Below are positions 35,265 to 45,060 of a stretch of 64,000 bases of DNA, piece after piece. A program made the position numbers and the translations under genes. Below the pieces are notes generated by a model. That model did not search any database, was not told where the DNA came from, and was given only the letters and a program-made list of their open reading frames with translations. The DNA comes from Rhodobacteraceae bacterium HLUCCA12 (GTDB taxonomy: Bacteria > Pseudomonadota > Alphaproteobacteria > Rhodobacterales > Rhodobacteraceae): NCBI GenBank assembly GCA_001314715.1, contig LJSV01000004.1:186001-250000 (forward strand). Reading direction: 5' to 3'. Numbering within the stretch: position 1 is the stretch's first letter; the number at the start of each line of letters is the position of its first letter.

Positions 35265-36005
35265 TCAGGCCCGGCGAGGCGTCAGCCACCACAGTACGCC
35301 AAGCCCCACCGCCGCGACCAGCGCCAGCAAGGCCACGTCAACATGCCGCCCGAAATTGGCCAGGGCGATCCCTGCCAGCGCCCATCCCATCGCAAGCGGA
35401 TAGGCACCACCGGGGCGCATCACACCCGTGACCGCCGCGGCGACGATCGCGGCCAGAACGATCATCGCCCATGCCGCAATGCGCGGCGATTCGATAATCC
35501 CGAAACCGCCCAGGACCACACCCAGCGACACGAAACTCGCCGCAGTGAGCCAGCCCGCGAATAGCCCGACCGGGGCACGGGCGAGCCAGAATTCACGATC
35601 TGGTGCGCGATCGAGCGCCAGAAGCGCCAGGGCCAGCATCACAAAGATCCAGACCGCCGCCAGCACCGGGCTTGGACCGGCAATCCAGAGCCACGCGCCC
35701 CCCAGCACCATGGACCCGGCCAGCGGCCAGCGCATCCGGTCCCAATCCGCGCTCTCGGCCCGGCGCAAGAGACCGTAACCCGCGCTGATCAGAAGCCACA
35801 GATAGATCACGCCCCAGATCGAAAAGGCAAAACCCACCGGCTGCACCGGCGGATCCGCGATCGCCTGGGGCATCTGATCAAGGCGGTATCCCTGGAAATC
35901 AGGCGCGGCATAGGAAAGCGCGATAAACGCCATGGCCGCCGTCACAGTCAGAATGGCGCGCATCCTGGCACCATCAACCCGTTCGTTCCGGTCTGGATCA
36001 AGCAT
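35265..36005 (-). CDS. TspO/MBR-related membrane protein
   Basis: A 246-residue membrane protein with seven or eight hydrophobic helices, longer than classical TspO (about 160). The phrase VGFAFSIWGVIYLWLLISAGYGL matches the tryptophan-containing TspO/translocator region, hence the usual label tryptophan-rich sensory protein. The start at 36005 is chosen because upstream in-frame codons run into the tRNA-Arg gene. The ligand and function of this longer subgroup are unknown. Confidence 0.65.
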   Translation of the reverse strand: MLDPDRNERVDGARMRAILTVTAAMAFIALSYAAPDFQGYRLDQMPQAIADPPVQPVGFAFSIWGVIYLWLLISAGYGLLRRAESADWDRMRWPLAGSMVLGGAWLWIAGPSPVLAAVWIFVMLALALLALDRAPDREFWLARAPVGLFAGWLTAASFVSLGVVLGGFGIIESPRIAAWAMIVLAAIVAAAVTGVMRPGGAYPLAMGWALAGIALANFGRHVDVALLALVAAVGLGVLWWLTPRRA

Positions 36006-36104
36006 GGCAAAATCCTCCACGCCTCTCAGCGTCTGCATTGGCCCTGAGGTAATATGCCGCCGCCGCCATTCAACCCGGCCATACATGCGCACGGGTGGCA
36101 ACAT

Positions 36105-36181
36105 TGGTGACCCCGGCAGGATTCGAACCTGCAACCTGCCCCTTAGGAGGGGGCTGCTCTATCCAGTTGAGCCACGGGGCC
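36105..36181 (-). tRNA. tRNA-Arg (anticodon CCU)
   Basis: The complement of 36108-36181 folds as a complete tRNA. The acceptor stem is GGCCCCG with CGGGGUC (one G-U pair), the D arm is GCUC-AACUGGAUA-GAGC, the anticodon loop is CUCCUAA on a GCCCC/GGGGC stem, and the T loop is GGUUCGAAUCC. The anticodon CCU reads AGG codons. The CCA end is encoded (36105-36107). On the minus strand TTGCCA (36215-36220) and AATAAC (36191-36196), 18 bases apart, are a plausible promoter. Confidence 0.96.
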
Positions 36182-36415
36182 ATGCGCCCCGTTATTGGCC
36201 GCAATCCCTGCCCATGGCAAGACGACGAACACATTTTGCGCGAAAAGGCGTTTGCCCGCGGCGACCGCAGTCGGACTTTGACACCGCGCGGAATGGCGAT
36301 ACAAAGATGCACCCGCCTCGCCGGACATTGCCGCCTTGCACCGCCTTCCGCCCGGTGCCCGCTGCATCGCCAGGCCGGGCGACCGTCCGAATTCCAAGGA
36401 AGCGATCCGCCCGCC

Positions 36416-37450
36416 ATGACGCAACACCGACACGAACCCGCGCGCCGCCCGTTGACCCTGCGCGATGTCTCCGAGGCTTGCGGGGTCAGCGAGATGACCG
36501 TCAGCCGGGTCCTGCGCAACCGCGACGATGTATCGCCCGCCACGCGCGAAAAGGTGCTCGCCGCGGCACGCACACTTGGTTACGTCCCCAACAAGATCGC
36601 CGGGGCGCTGGCCTCGCAGCAGGTCAATCTGGTGGCGGTCATCGTCCCGTCGCTGTCGAACATGGTCTTTCCCGAGGTTCTCGGCGGGATTTCGGCCGCG
36701 CTGGAGGATACGGGCCTGCAACCGGTGTTCGGCGTGACCAACTATTCGCCCGAGCGCGAAGAGAACGTCCTGTACGAAATGCTGTCATGGCGGCCGTCGG
36801 GTGTCATCCTGGCGGGGCTTGAACATACGCCCGCCGCCCGTGCGATGCTGGAAAACGCCGGCATTCCGATCGTCGAAATCATGGATATCGACGGCCCCGC
36901 CATCGATTCGGTGGTTGGAATATCGCACCGCGCTGCAGGTCGGCAGATGGCCGATGCCATTGCCGCGGCCGGATATCGGCGGATCGGCTTTCTGGGCACC
37001 AAGATGGGCGGCGACCATCGGGCGCGCAAACGGCTTGACGGGCTGACCGAGGGACTGGCCGCGCACGGGCTGGTCGTATCCGATACCGAGTTCTATTCTG
37101 GGGGATCGGCGCTCAGGAAAGGGCGCGAAATGACCCAAGCCATACTGGAGCGCAGCCCGGATCTGGATTTTCTGTATTATTCGAACGACATGATCGGGGC
37201 GGGCGGGCTGCTCTACTGCCTGGAACAGGGCTATGACATCCCCGAGAAGCTTGGCCTAGCGGGGTTCAACGGCACTGATTTCCTGGAGGGTTTGCCGATG
37301 CGCCTGGCCACGATCGACGCCTGCCGCCGCGAGATCGGGGAAAAGGCGGCCAGGATCATCTCCGGCAAGGGGATCGACGGCGTGATCGGGGGCCTGCGGA
37401 TCGAGCTTACACCCCGTTTCGAACCGGGCGACACCATCCGCAAGAGCTAA
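36416..37450 (+). CDS. LacI family transcriptional regulator
   Basis: A 344-residue regulator. The N-terminal helix-turn-helix LTLRDVSEACGVSEMTVSRVL and hinge helix GYVPNKIAGALAS are standard LacI/GntR. The C-terminal periplasmic-binding-like domain (VAVIVPSLSNMVFPEVLGGI, GFLGTKMGGDHRARKR, LGLAGFNGTDFLEGLP) is closest to gluconate-type regulators. The ATG at 36416 is preceded by a weak SD; the frame upstream crosses the tRNA and was rejected. No sugar catabolic genes are adjacent, so its targets lie elsewhere. Confidence 0.88.
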   Translation: MTQHRHEPARRPLTLRDVSEACGVSEMTVSRVLRNRDDVSPATREKVLAAARTLGYVPNKIAGALASQQVNLVAVIVPSLSNMVFPEVLGGISAALEDTGLQPVFGVTNYSPEREENVLYEMLSWRPSGVILAGLEHTPAARAMLENAGIPIVEIMDIDGPAIDSVVGISHRAAGRQMADAIAAAGYRRIGFLGTKMGGDHRARKRLDGLTEGLAAHGLVVSDTEFYSGGSALRKGREMTQAILERSPDLDFLYYSNDMIGAGGLLYCLEQGYDIPEKLGLAGFNGTDFLEGLPMRLATIDACRREIGEKAARIISGKGIDGVIGGLRIELTPRFEPGDTIRKS

Positions 37451-37476
37451 GCTTCATTGGCTGAAAAATGCCGACC

Positions 37477-37537
37477 GGGGGCGCCAGCCCCCCATCTTCT
37501 TCGCAAAAGCAGTCACCCCGGGCGCAAGCCCGGGGTG
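37477..37537. terminator. Paired hairpins between convergent lacI-type and amtB genes
   Basis: GGGGGC-GCCA-GCCCCC (37477-37492) and a perfect 10-bp stem CACCCCGGGC with a GCAA tetraloop (37514-37537) lie between two convergent genes. The stems can act in both directions and are probably the terminators of the regulator and of glnK-amtB. Confidence 0.6.
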
Positions 37538-37561
37538 TCCGCATGGTCATGTGGCGATACG

Positions 37562-38914
37562 TCAGCCGCGGGTGAAATCGGGATAGGCTTCCATCCCCAG
37601 TTCGGTCTTGTCGAGGCCTGTCACCTCGGACTCAGCGTCGACCCGCAGGCCCATCACCGCCTTGACCACCAGCCAGACGATGGCCGAGGCGGCGACAACG
37701 AAGATGGCGGTGGCGATGATCCCGTAAAGCTGCGCCCCCAGCGTCGCATCGTCATTGCTCAGAACGACGGCGATCGTGCCCCAGATCCCGGCGAACAGGT
37801 GCACCGGGATCGCGCCGACCACATCGTCGATCTTGAGCTTGTCCAGAAGCGGCACGGTAACCACGACGATCACGCCGCCGATCGCACCGATCAACGAGGC
37901 CAGGCCCAGGCCGGGCGCCAGCGGCTCGGCGGTGATGGCCACCAGCCCGCCCAGCGCACCGTTCAGCATCAGCGTCAGGTCGGCCTTCTTGAACATGACC
38001 TGCGTCAGGATCAGCGCGGCCAACGCGCCGGCAGCGGCAGCGGCGTTGGTATTGGCAAAGATCCGGCTGACATCGGCCACGTCCCCGACCGTGCCCATCG
38101 CCAGTTGCGAGGCGCCATTGAACCCGAACCAGCCCATCCACAGGATGAACGTGCCCAGCGTCGCCAGCGCAAGGTTCGAGCCGGGGATCGGATTGACCTT
38201 ACCGTCCTTACTGTATTTCCCGATCCGGGGGCCAAGGATCAGCGCACCAACCAGTGCGGCCCATCCACCGACGGAATGCACGATCGTCGAGCCCGCGAAA
38301 TCCGAGAATCCGGCCTCGCTCAGGAAACCGCCGCCCCAGGTCCAGCTCGCCTGCACCGGATAGATCAGCGCGGTCAGAACCACGACGAACACGAAAAAGC
38401 CGTTGAGCTTGATACGTTCGGCCAGTGCGCCCGACACGATCGAGGCGGTGGTGGCACAGAACATCAACTGAAAGAAGAAATCCGATCCGACCGAGGCATA
38501 GCTGACATCGGCGGCCTCGTCGGCGGTGATGCCAACAGCTTCAAGCTCGGTCGGCGAAAAGGCGCCCACCCATCCCTCGATCAACCAGCCATCGCCCGGA
38601 TACATCAGGTTGAAGCCGATCAGATAGTAGAGAAACGCGGCAATGGCGAAGAGGCCGATATTCTTGGTAAGCTGCATCGTGACGTTCTTGGAACGTACGA
38701 AACCGGCTTCGAGCATGGCAAAGCCGGCGGCCATCCAGAACACCAGCACACCGCCCAGCAAGAACAGAAGCGAGTTGAAGATGAATACCATCTCGACGTT
38801 CAGCGCGCTCAGGGCGCTGGATGCATCGCCGGATTCACCGGCGTCCTGGGCATGGGCCAGCAAGGGCGCAAGGATCGCCACCGATGCCAGCAGAAGAGAA
38901 TTCTTGAGTTTCAT
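37562..38914 (-). CDS. amtB: Ammonium transporter AmtB
   Basis: A 450-residue ammonium channel with a cleavable signal peptide (LLLASVAILAPLLAHA) and eleven hydrophobic helices. Family motifs are GFAMLEAGFVRSKNV, DFAGSTIVHSVGGWAALVGA (first pore histidine), FILWMGWFGFNG and VHLFAGIWGTIAV (second pore histidine). The start at 38914 is set by the signal peptide; the open frame upstream overlaps glnK. It is downstream of glnK by 26 bases, the usual pair, in which GlnK blocks the channel when nitrogen is plentiful. Confidence 0.95.
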   Translation of the reverse strand: MKLKNSLLLASVAILAPLLAHAQDAGESGDASSALSALNVEMVFIFNSLLFLLGGVLVFWMAAGFAMLEAGFVRSKNVTMQLTKNIGLFAIAAFLYYLIGFNLMYPGDGWLIEGWVGAFSPTELEAVGITADEAADVSYASVGSDFFFQLMFCATTASIVSGALAERIKLNGFFVFVVVLTALIYPVQASWTWGGGFLSEAGFSDFAGSTIVHSVGGWAALVGALILGPRIGKYSKDGKVNPIPGSNLALATLGTFILWMGWFGFNGASQLAMGTVGDVADVSRIFANTNAAAAAGALAALILTQVMFKKADLTLMLNGALGGLVAITAEPLAPGLGLASLIGAIGGVIVVVTVPLLDKLKIDDVVGAIPVHLFAGIWGTIAVVLSNDDATLGAQLYGIIATAIFVVAASAIVWLVVKAVMGLRVDAESEVTGLDKTELGMEAYPDFTRG

Positions 38915-38940
38915 GTCGGTCAACCTTTGCTGAATTGCGA

Positions 38941-39279
38941 TCAGAGCGCGTCTTCGCCGGATTCGCCCGTGCGCACCCTGAGCGCCTGCTCCAGGTCCAG
39001 GACGAACACCTTGCCGTCGCCGATCTTTCCGGTGCGGGCGGCCTTTTGCAGGGTTTCCACGACCTGTTCGGCCATCGCGTCGCTGACCGCGATTTCCAGC
39101 TTGATCTTGGGTACGAAATTCACGGCGTATTCGGCGCCGCGATAGATCTCGGTATGGCCCGACTGTGCGCCGAACCCCTTGATTTCGGTAACCATCAGAC
39201 CGCGAACGCCAATGGCGGTGAGCGCCTCGCGCACCTCCTCCAGCTTGAACGGCTTGATTGCTGCGATGATGAATTTCAC
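38941..39279 (-). CDS. glnK: Nitrogen regulatory protein P-II (GlnK)
   Basis: A 112-residue P-II signalling protein starting with GTG at 39279 so that it reads MKFIIAAIKPFKLEEVREAL. The T-loop carries the uridylylation site Tyr51 in RGAEYAVNFVPK. The B and C loop features (TGKIGDGKVFV) are intact. The link to amtB identifies it as GlnK rather than GlnB. I see no clear -24/-12 promoter in the 270-base upstream gap, which otherwise holds no gene. Confidence 0.93.
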   Translation of the reverse strand: MKFIIAAIKPFKLEEVREALTAIGVRGLMVTEIKGFGAQSGHTEIYRGAEYAVNFVPKIKLEIAVSDAMAEQVVETLQKAARTGKIGDGKVFVLDLEQALRVRTGESGEDAL

Positions 39280-39549
39280 GAGTTGCCCCCTCTTCGCGCT
39301 TTGATTTGCAGGGCCGCCCGACGGGGCGTCCTGCCCATATGGGGAATGCCGCAGGTGCAAAGGGCAACGTTTGCGACGGCAATCACGGGGGGTCAGACCG
39401 CGTTTTATGCCGATCTTTTGCACAAATCATGGGCATTGGTGAATTTTTAGGCATATCACGAAGGCGAATCACGCTGCCCGAGACCTCCACAAAGCGTGAG
39501 CGGGGCTGTATTGTGGGGCGATAACGGCAGGACAGTGCAGTAAACAGGC

Positions 39550-41712
39550 ATGGCGAATTCAGGCAAACGGCGCCCTCCCCTCGTGGCCGAGCGGCGATCA
39601 GACACGCGGGCGCGGACGTCGTCCGGATCGGGCAACGCCCAGCCTGCGCGCAGATCCGGGCGCGGTTCGCGCCCGCCGCGCAAGGGCAATCTCGTGATGC
39701 GAATCTTCGGCGCAACCTTCGGTTTCGTCTGGCGGATGATCTGGGGCGTTGCCTGGCGCACGCTGGCGGTTCTGACGCTGCTGCTGGCTGTGGCGACGCT
39801 CTATTTCTATACCACGCTGCCGCAGTTGAACGATCTGCTGGACGGCCGTTCGCGGGGCTCGGTCACGATGCTGGATGCCGATGGCCAGGTCTATGCCTGG
39901 CGTGGCGAAAGTTTCGGCGGCTTGATCAACACCGACAACGTCTCGCCCTATCTGCGCGATGCCATTGTTGCCACCGAAGACCGCCGTTTCTGGTGGCATT
40001 TCGGCATCAGCCCGCGCGGGATCGCCGGGGCCATTCGCACCAACATCGGCGCCGGGCGTGGCCCGTTCAGCGGTGCCGGCGGGTCCACGATCACGCAGCA
40101 GGTTGCCAAGCTTCTGTGCCTTGGCCGTCCCTTCGACCCTGACCAATGGGAATCCGAGGCCGAGTATGAGGCCGACTGCCGGCGTGGCACGCTCTGGCGC
40201 AAGATCAAGGAATTGCCCTATGCCTTCGCGCTTGAGCTGCGCTACACCAAGGAAGAAATCCTGACGATCTATATGAACCGTGCATTCCTGGGCGCGGGGT
40301 CACGCGGCTTCGAGGCTGCGGCGCAACGCTATTTCGGCCGTTCCGCCGCCGAGGTCGGCCCGTCCGAGGCCGCGATGCTGGCCGGGCTCTTGGTGGCGCC
40401 ATCCTACTATGCACCCACGCGCAACCTTCGCCGCGCGCAGGAACGGGCGAATGTGGTGATCGGCCTGATGGAGCGCGAAGGATACCTGACCGAGGTCGAG
40501 GTCGCCGAGGCGCGCGCCTTTCCGGCGACCCTGTCGCTTGCCGCCGCCAGCCGGACCGGCGGATACTTTGCCGATTGGGTCATGCAGACCGGGCCGGCCT
40601 ATCTGACGCGCGAGACCACCGAGGACGTGGTCATCCAGACCACGCTGGACCAGCGCATCCAGACGTCTGCCGAAGAGGCGTTGGCCTATGTTTTCCAAAC
40701 CAGCGTGCGTGACGATTCGCAGGCGGAAGCCGCGATCGTGGTCATGTCTGCCGACGGTGCCGTGCGCGGAATGGTGGGTGGGCGCTCGTATGTGCCGGGC
40801 GGGTTCAACCGCGCCACCCAGGCAGAGCGGCAGACCGGGTCGGCCTTCAAGCCCTTTGTGTATGCCCTGGCCATGGAGGTCGGATACGAGCCCTATGACG
40901 TGGTCGAGGATGCGCCGCTGACGCTTGACGTTCCGGGGTCCGGCCCCTGGACGCCGCGCAACTATACCAACGAATTTCTGGGCATGATGACCCTGACCGA
41001 GGCGCTGGCCCGGTCGCAGAACATTCCCGCGGTGCGCATTTCCGAGGCGATGGGGCGCGAAGAGGTGCGGCGCGCGGCCAACGCTTTTGGCCTGAGCAGT
41101 GAACTGGCCGAGGGTCCGGCGCTGGCACTGGGCGCATCCGAGTCGACCTTGCTGGACATGACTGGCGCCTATGCCGGCATCCTTAATGGCGGCAGCGCGG
41201 TCCGGCCCTATGGCTTCACCGAGCTGCGGCTGGCAACCGAAAGCGAGCCGCTGATGGGAATCGGCGGCGGCATCCGGCGTCGCGTGATCTCCGATGACGC
41301 GGCGATGCGCCTGACCTGGATGATGACGCAAGTGCTGGAGGCCCCCTATGGCACCGGACGCCGCGCCGCATTGCCCGACGGGCGCGAAGCTGCGGGCAAG
41401 ACCGGCACCACCCAGGCCGCGCGCGACGCGTGGTTCGTGGGCTTTACCGCCGATTATGTGGTCGGGGTCTGGATGGGCAACGACGACAACGAACCGCTGA
41501 CCGGTGTCACCGGCGGCGGGCTGCCCGCCGACATCTGGCGCGAGACGATGACCCGCATCCATGAGGACACGCCCCTGCGGGCGCTGCCGATGATCGAGCC
41601 CGAGCGCCCGGAACTGGAACCGCCATCGACCCGACAGCCGGACAACGGCACCGGCGGGGGCCGGCTGGGCGATTCGATCCGCGATCTTCTGGGCGGTATT
41701 CTGGGGCAATAG
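39550..41712 (+). CDS. Penicillin-binding protein 1A family
   Basis: A 720-residue bifunctional peptidoglycan synthase. A basic N-terminus of about 50 residues precedes one membrane helix (VLTLLLAVATLYFYTTL). The glycosyltransferase 51 domain has ATEDRRFWWHFGIS and GGSTITQQVAK. The transpeptidase domain has the catalytic S-x-x-K in TGSAFKPF, the SQN motif in RSQNIPAVR and KTGTT at about residue 616. The tail is proline-rich. It is an inner-membrane enzyme with its active domains in the periplasm. Confidence 0.93.
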   Translation: MANSGKRRPPLVAERRSDTRARTSSGSGNAQPARRSGRGSRPPRKGNLVMRIFGATFGFVWRMIWGVAWRTLAVLTLLLAVATLYFYTTLPQLNDLLDGRSRGSVTMLDADGQVYAWRGESFGGLINTDNVSPYLRDAIVATEDRRFWWHFGISPRGIAGAIRTNIGAGRGPFSGAGGSTITQQVAKLLCLGRPFDPDQWESEAEYEADCRRGTLWRKIKELPYAFALELRYTKEEILTIYMNRAFLGAGSRGFEAAAQRYFGRSAAEVGPSEAAMLAGLLVAPSYYAPTRNLRRAQERANVVIGLMEREGYLTEVEVAEARAFPATLSLAAASRTGGYFADWVMQTGPAYLTRETTEDVVIQTTLDQRIQTSAEEALAYVFQTSVRDDSQAEAAIVVMSADGAVRGMVGGRSYVPGGFNRATQAERQTGSAFKPFVYALAMEVGYEPYDVVEDAPLTLDVPGSGPWTPRNYTNEFLGMMTLTEALARSQNIPAVRISEAMGREEVRRAANAFGLSSELAEGPALALGASESTLLDMTGAYAGILNGGSAVRPYGFTELRLATESEPLMGIGGGIRRRVISDDAAMRLTWMMTQVLEAPYGTGRRAALPDGREAAGKTGTTQAARDAWFVGFTADYVVGVWMGNDDNEPLTGVTGGGLPADIWRETMTRIHEDTPLRALPMIEPERPELEPPSTRQPDNGTGGGRLGDSIRDLLGGILGQ

Positions 41713-41813
41713 GGCCCTGGGCCGAATGGTCGATTCCGGCAGGGGCCGGCCGCGCCGCTATGTCGTGCTTGTCCCGGCCCCGCCCGGCGCACCGGTTGGC
41801 AGGGGTCGCCCGG

Positions 41814-42422
41814 TCATCCGGCGCTTGCGAGACCCTCGATCAGGCGGTCGAGCTGCCCGCCCCTGCGCTCCAGCATCGAGCCGATCTCCTGGCGTTCGGC
41901 GGCCAGCAGGTTCACCCCCTCGATGATCAGGTTGAAGAACAGGTGCCGTCCGCTGCGATCCGAGACATGCCAGCGCACCTCGAACGGGGGCTGGCCGCGC
42001 AGCGTCATGGTCGAGATAACTTCCCAGTAGCTCTGGACCTCGCGCGCGCCGGTCACATCGGCCTCGGCCCCAATGAAACGGCGGAACTGACGCCCATACT
42101 TGCGTGCCATGTAGCCGCGAAAGGCGTCGGTAAAGGCCGAAAGCTGCTGCTGGCTGGCCGACCGGGCGGGCGGGCCCAGCACCGAGCGCGCGATGACGGG
42201 GATGTCGCCGTAGTCGTTGAACAGGGTTTCGAACCGGCGCAGCATCTGCTCTTCGGTATCGGAGGAATTGATGATCGTGTGCACATCGTCCATGACGGTG
42301 CCGATCAGGGATCGGGCCTCGTCCTGGGTCATGGCCGCGGCCGGAACGGCGGTCTGCGTCAGTGCGCCGACCGCCGTCAGCCCGATCAGGAAATGGCGTC
42401 TGTCAATCTTCGAAATCTGCAT
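41814..42422 (-). CDS. MlaC/Ttg2D family phospholipid-binding protein
   Basis: A 202-residue periplasmic protein with a signal peptide beginning RRHFLIGLTAVGALTQ (Tat-like RR). The mature part matches MlaC: the FETLFNDYGDIPVIARSVLG region, YMARKYGRQFRRF, and FNLIIEGVNLLAAERQEIGSML. MlaC shuttles phospholipid between the outer and inner membranes. The start at 42422 lies inside the end of mlaA (20-base overlap), consistent with coupling; longer frames would read further into mlaA. The MlaBDEF transporter genes are not here. Confidence 0.85.
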   Translation of the reverse strand: MQISKIDRRHFLIGLTAVGALTQTAVPAAAMTQDEARSLIGTVMDDVHTIINSSDTEEQMLRRFETLFNDYGDIPVIARSVLGPPARSASQQQLSAFTDAFRGYMARKYGRQFRRFIGAEADVTGAREVQSYWEVISTMTLRGQPPFEVRWHVSDRSGRHLFFNLIIEGVNLLAAERQEIGSMLERRGGQLDRLIEGLASAG

Positions 42423-43146
42423 AGGGATCAATAAACTCTTCTTCATTTTCATCGCCCAGATTGTAACGCCGCATCTGCAGGAACAGAAGCCTGCCTTGAA
42501 CGTAGGGATCCGCACTAGCCATCACATTTGCGTCGATCAGGTCGCCATATTCAGCGCGATCGGCCAGACGCGCGGCCAGACGTGCGGCGACCGTGCCGCC
42601 ATATTCGCGACCGGGCAGCAGATGCCCCAGAGGGTCAAGAAAGGCATCGACCACCATGCCCGCCGCATCGCGCTCGGTCGACGGACCGAGGAAGGGCAGC
42701 ATCACGAAGGCCCCTTCGTTCACGCCCCAGACGTGGAGGGTTTCGCCAAAGTCACTGCGTTGGTCGTGCAGGCCGATCTGCCCGGCCGGGTCGAACAGAC
42801 CTGCCAGCCCGATCGTGCTGTTGATCGCAAAGCGCAATGTATTCTCGATCGCGCGGTCGGGCCGGGCCTGAAGCAGGTTGTTCACCACAGTGCCGGGTAT
42901 CGACAGGTTGCTGCCGAAATTCCCGACCAGATCGCGCACCGGGCTGTCGGACGGCTCGCCCGAATCGCCCAGAATGGCGCGATCGACGGCCACATTGGTC
43001 TCGAACCAGGCGCGGTTGGTCTCCTCGTAGGGGTCGTGGACTTCGACGCCGGGCGGGCGCGGGCTGCAGGCTGCAAGCCCTGCGACCAGCGCCAGGACCG
43101 CCATCAGTCGAAAGCCGTGCCAAGTGCGATTGCCATGTTCGAGCAC
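42403..43146 (-). CDS. MlaA (VacJ) family outer-membrane lipoprotein
   Basis: A 247-residue lipoprotein with lipobox LAAC at residues 24-27. The MlaA core is visible: DPYEETNRAWFETNVAVDRAIL, NLLQARPDRAIENTLRF, FGETLHVWGVNEGAFVMLPFLGPSTERDAAGMVVD. It removes phospholipid from the outer leaflet of the outer membrane and hands it to MlaC, encoded next. The start codon is GTG at 43146, placed by an AGGAGGGG SD upstream. Confidence 0.9.
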   Translation of the reverse strand: MLEHGNRTWHGFRLMAVLALVAGLAACSPRPPGVEVHDPYEETNRAWFETNVAVDRAILGDSGEPSDSPVRDLVGNFGSNLSIPGTVVNNLLQARPDRAIENTLRFAINSTIGLAGLFDPAGQIGLHDQRSDFGETLHVWGVNEGAFVMLPFLGPSTERDAAGMVVDAFLDPLGHLLPGREYGGTVAARLAARLADRAEYGDLIDANVMASADPYVQGRLLFLQMRRYNLGDENEEEFIDPYADFED

Positions 43147-43272
43147 CGGGCCCCCTCCTGTGGTGTTTACGGTTTGCTAGCGCCTGCCGCGTAACGTGAA
43201 TGTATAGGCCGCAGGCAGGGTAAGACAACCACCGCCGAACGCCATCGGACCACCGGCGGGGCACACCATCGC

Positions 43273-45060
43273 ATGACCGGGCACGATCCCACCACGATTG
43301 TTCAACCGGAAACCGGCAGCCCGGCGGACGCCTTGCTGCGCAAGAACGGCGTCTTTCTGGTCGGGATTGTCGCGTTCAGCGCGCTGGTCAATCTGCTGAT
43401 GCTCACCGGGCCGGTGTTCATGTTGCAGATCTATGAGCGGGTGTTGACGGCGCGTGCGGTCGAAACGCTGGGCGTGCTGTTCGCGCTGGTGGTCTTTCTC
43501 TATGCGATGATGTTCCTTCTGGACCATGCGCGCATGGCCATCGCAGCACGAATTGGCGCGGCCTTCCGGTCGCGGCTGGACCGGCCGGTCCTTGCGGCCG
43601 CCCGGCGCATCCAGGCGATCCGGGCAGACGACCGGATTGCCGACGCCGCCCAGAATGACCTGGCCCAGGTGCAGACATTTCTGGGCTCGCCGCTGTTTCC
43701 GGCGATCCTCGATCTGCCGTGGACACCGATATTCGTGGCACTTGTCTTTGCCTTGCACCCGGAACTGGGCATGCTGGCCGCTGGCGGCGGCGTGGGCTTG
43801 GTCATGCTGGCACTGATCAACCGGCGCATGCTGCGTGGCCCTCTGCATCGGGTCCATGCCGCCACGCGCGAAGCCGCGATCTTTCGCGACCAAATCGCTG
43901 CCGGGGCCGAGACGCTGGGCGCGCTTGGCATGCGCGATGCCGTCGCGCAGCGGTGGAAAAAGATCGGCGACACGGCCCTGCGCGCAACGCTCTTGGCCAG
44001 CGACCGGTCGGGGCTGTTCACGGCGATGACGCGCGCGTTCCGGCTGCTGCTGCAATCGTCGATGCTGGCGCTGGGGGCATGGCTGGTGCTGCGCGACCAG
44101 ATCACACCAGGGGTGATGCTGGCCTCGTCGATCATTCTGGGGCGCGCGCTGGCCCCGGTCGAACAGGTGGTCGGCCAGTGGGTGGCGGTGCAGGCCGCCC
44201 GCGACAGCTGGCAACGCCTGGACCGCTTGCTGTCGCATGCGCCCGAAAGTCCGCGCATGCCGATGCCCAGACCACACGCGCACTTGCAGGTGCGGACGAT
44301 GTCCATCATCGCACCCGGCACGACGCGCCCGACACTGCACGCCATCGACTTCGTGGTGCAGCCGGGTCGGGCTGTTGGCGTGATCGGACCCTGCGGCGCG
44401 GGAAAATCGGCGCTGGCACGCACGGTCATCGGCGCCTGGCAGCCGGCCTCGGGCGATATCCGGCTTGACGGGATTGCACTTGATCAGTTCGAACCCGACG
44501 CACTGGGTCGTCTGCTGGGGTATCTGCCGCAACAGATCGCCCTGTTCGACGGCACGATTGCCGAAAACATCGCCCGGCTGGATCGCCAGCCCGATCCGAA
44601 AGACGTGGTTCGCGCCGCGCGTCTGGCCGGCGCACATGCCATGATCCTTGGCCTTTCGGATGGCTATGACACGCGCATTGCCGCCTCCGGCAAACCGCTT
44701 TCGGGCGGGCAGGTACAGCGAATCGGGCTGGCGCGGGCGCTCTACGGCGATCCGGTGCTGCTGGTCCTGGATGAGCCGAACGCGCATCTGGACGATGCAG
44801 GCGCGCAGGCGCTCAACATGGCGATCCGCGCCGCCAAGGCGCGGGGCGCATCGGTCTTGATCATGGCACATCGCCCGGCCGCCATTCAGGAATGCGACGA
44901 TCTTCTGATGCTCGATCACGGAAGACAGAGCGCGTTTGGTCCCCGCGATTCCGTCTTGCGCGCGGTCGTCCGAAATCATGCCGAGCTGACCCGGCCGCCG
45001 GATGCGGACGCTCCGGGCGCAATCGCGGAGCAATCCGCACCAACGGGCACCGACGCATGA
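43273..45060 (+). CDS. Type I secretion system permease/ATPase
   Basis: A 595-residue ABC exporter of the PrtD type. The N-terminal membrane domain has six helices (residues 25-310). The ATPase domain carries Walker A GPCGAGKS, signature LSGGQVQRIGLARAL, Walker B VLLVLDEPNAHLDD and the switch histidine in MAHRPA. It has no N-terminal peptidase domain. It is coupled to an HlyD-type adaptor by a 4-bp overlap. No RTX-repeat substrate and no TolC-like gene are in the window. Confidence 0.92.
   Translation: MTGHDPTTIVQPETGSPADALLRKNGVFLVGIVAFSALVNLLMLTGPVFMLQIYERVLTARAVETLGVLFALVVFLYAMMFLLDHARMAIAARIGAAFRSRLDRPVLAAARRIQAIRADDRIADAAQNDLAQVQTFLGSPLFPAILDLPWTPIFVALVFALHPELGMLAAGGGVGLVMLALINRRMLRGPLHRVHAATREAAIFRDQIAAGAETLGALGMRDAVAQRWKKIGDTALRATLLASDRSGLFTAMTRAFRLLLQSSMLALGAWLVLRDQITPGVMLASSIILGRALAPVEQVVGQWVAVQAARDSWQRLDRLLSHAPESPRMPMPRPHAHLQVRTMSIIAPGTTRPTLHAIDFVVQPGRAVGVIGPCGAGKSALARTVIGAWQPASGDIRLDGIALDQFEPDALGRLLGYLPQQIALFDGTIAENIARLDRQPDPKDVVRAARLAGAHAMILGLSDGYDTRIAASGKPLSGGQVQRIGLARALYGDPVLLVLDEPNAHLDDAGAQALNMAIRAAKARGASVLIMAHRPAAIQECDDLLMLDHGRQSAFGPRDSVLRAVVRNHAELTRPPDADAPGAIAEQSAPTGTDA

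Noticed and set aside
36006-36134. N-terminal extension of the TspO-like protein
   Set aside because: It would be translated from the tRNA-Arg 3' region; the ATG at 36005 is the sensible start.
37562-39382. A 606-codon version of amtB extending through glnK
   Set aside because: AmtB has its own signal peptide at 38914 and GlnK occupies the upstream DNA in another frame.
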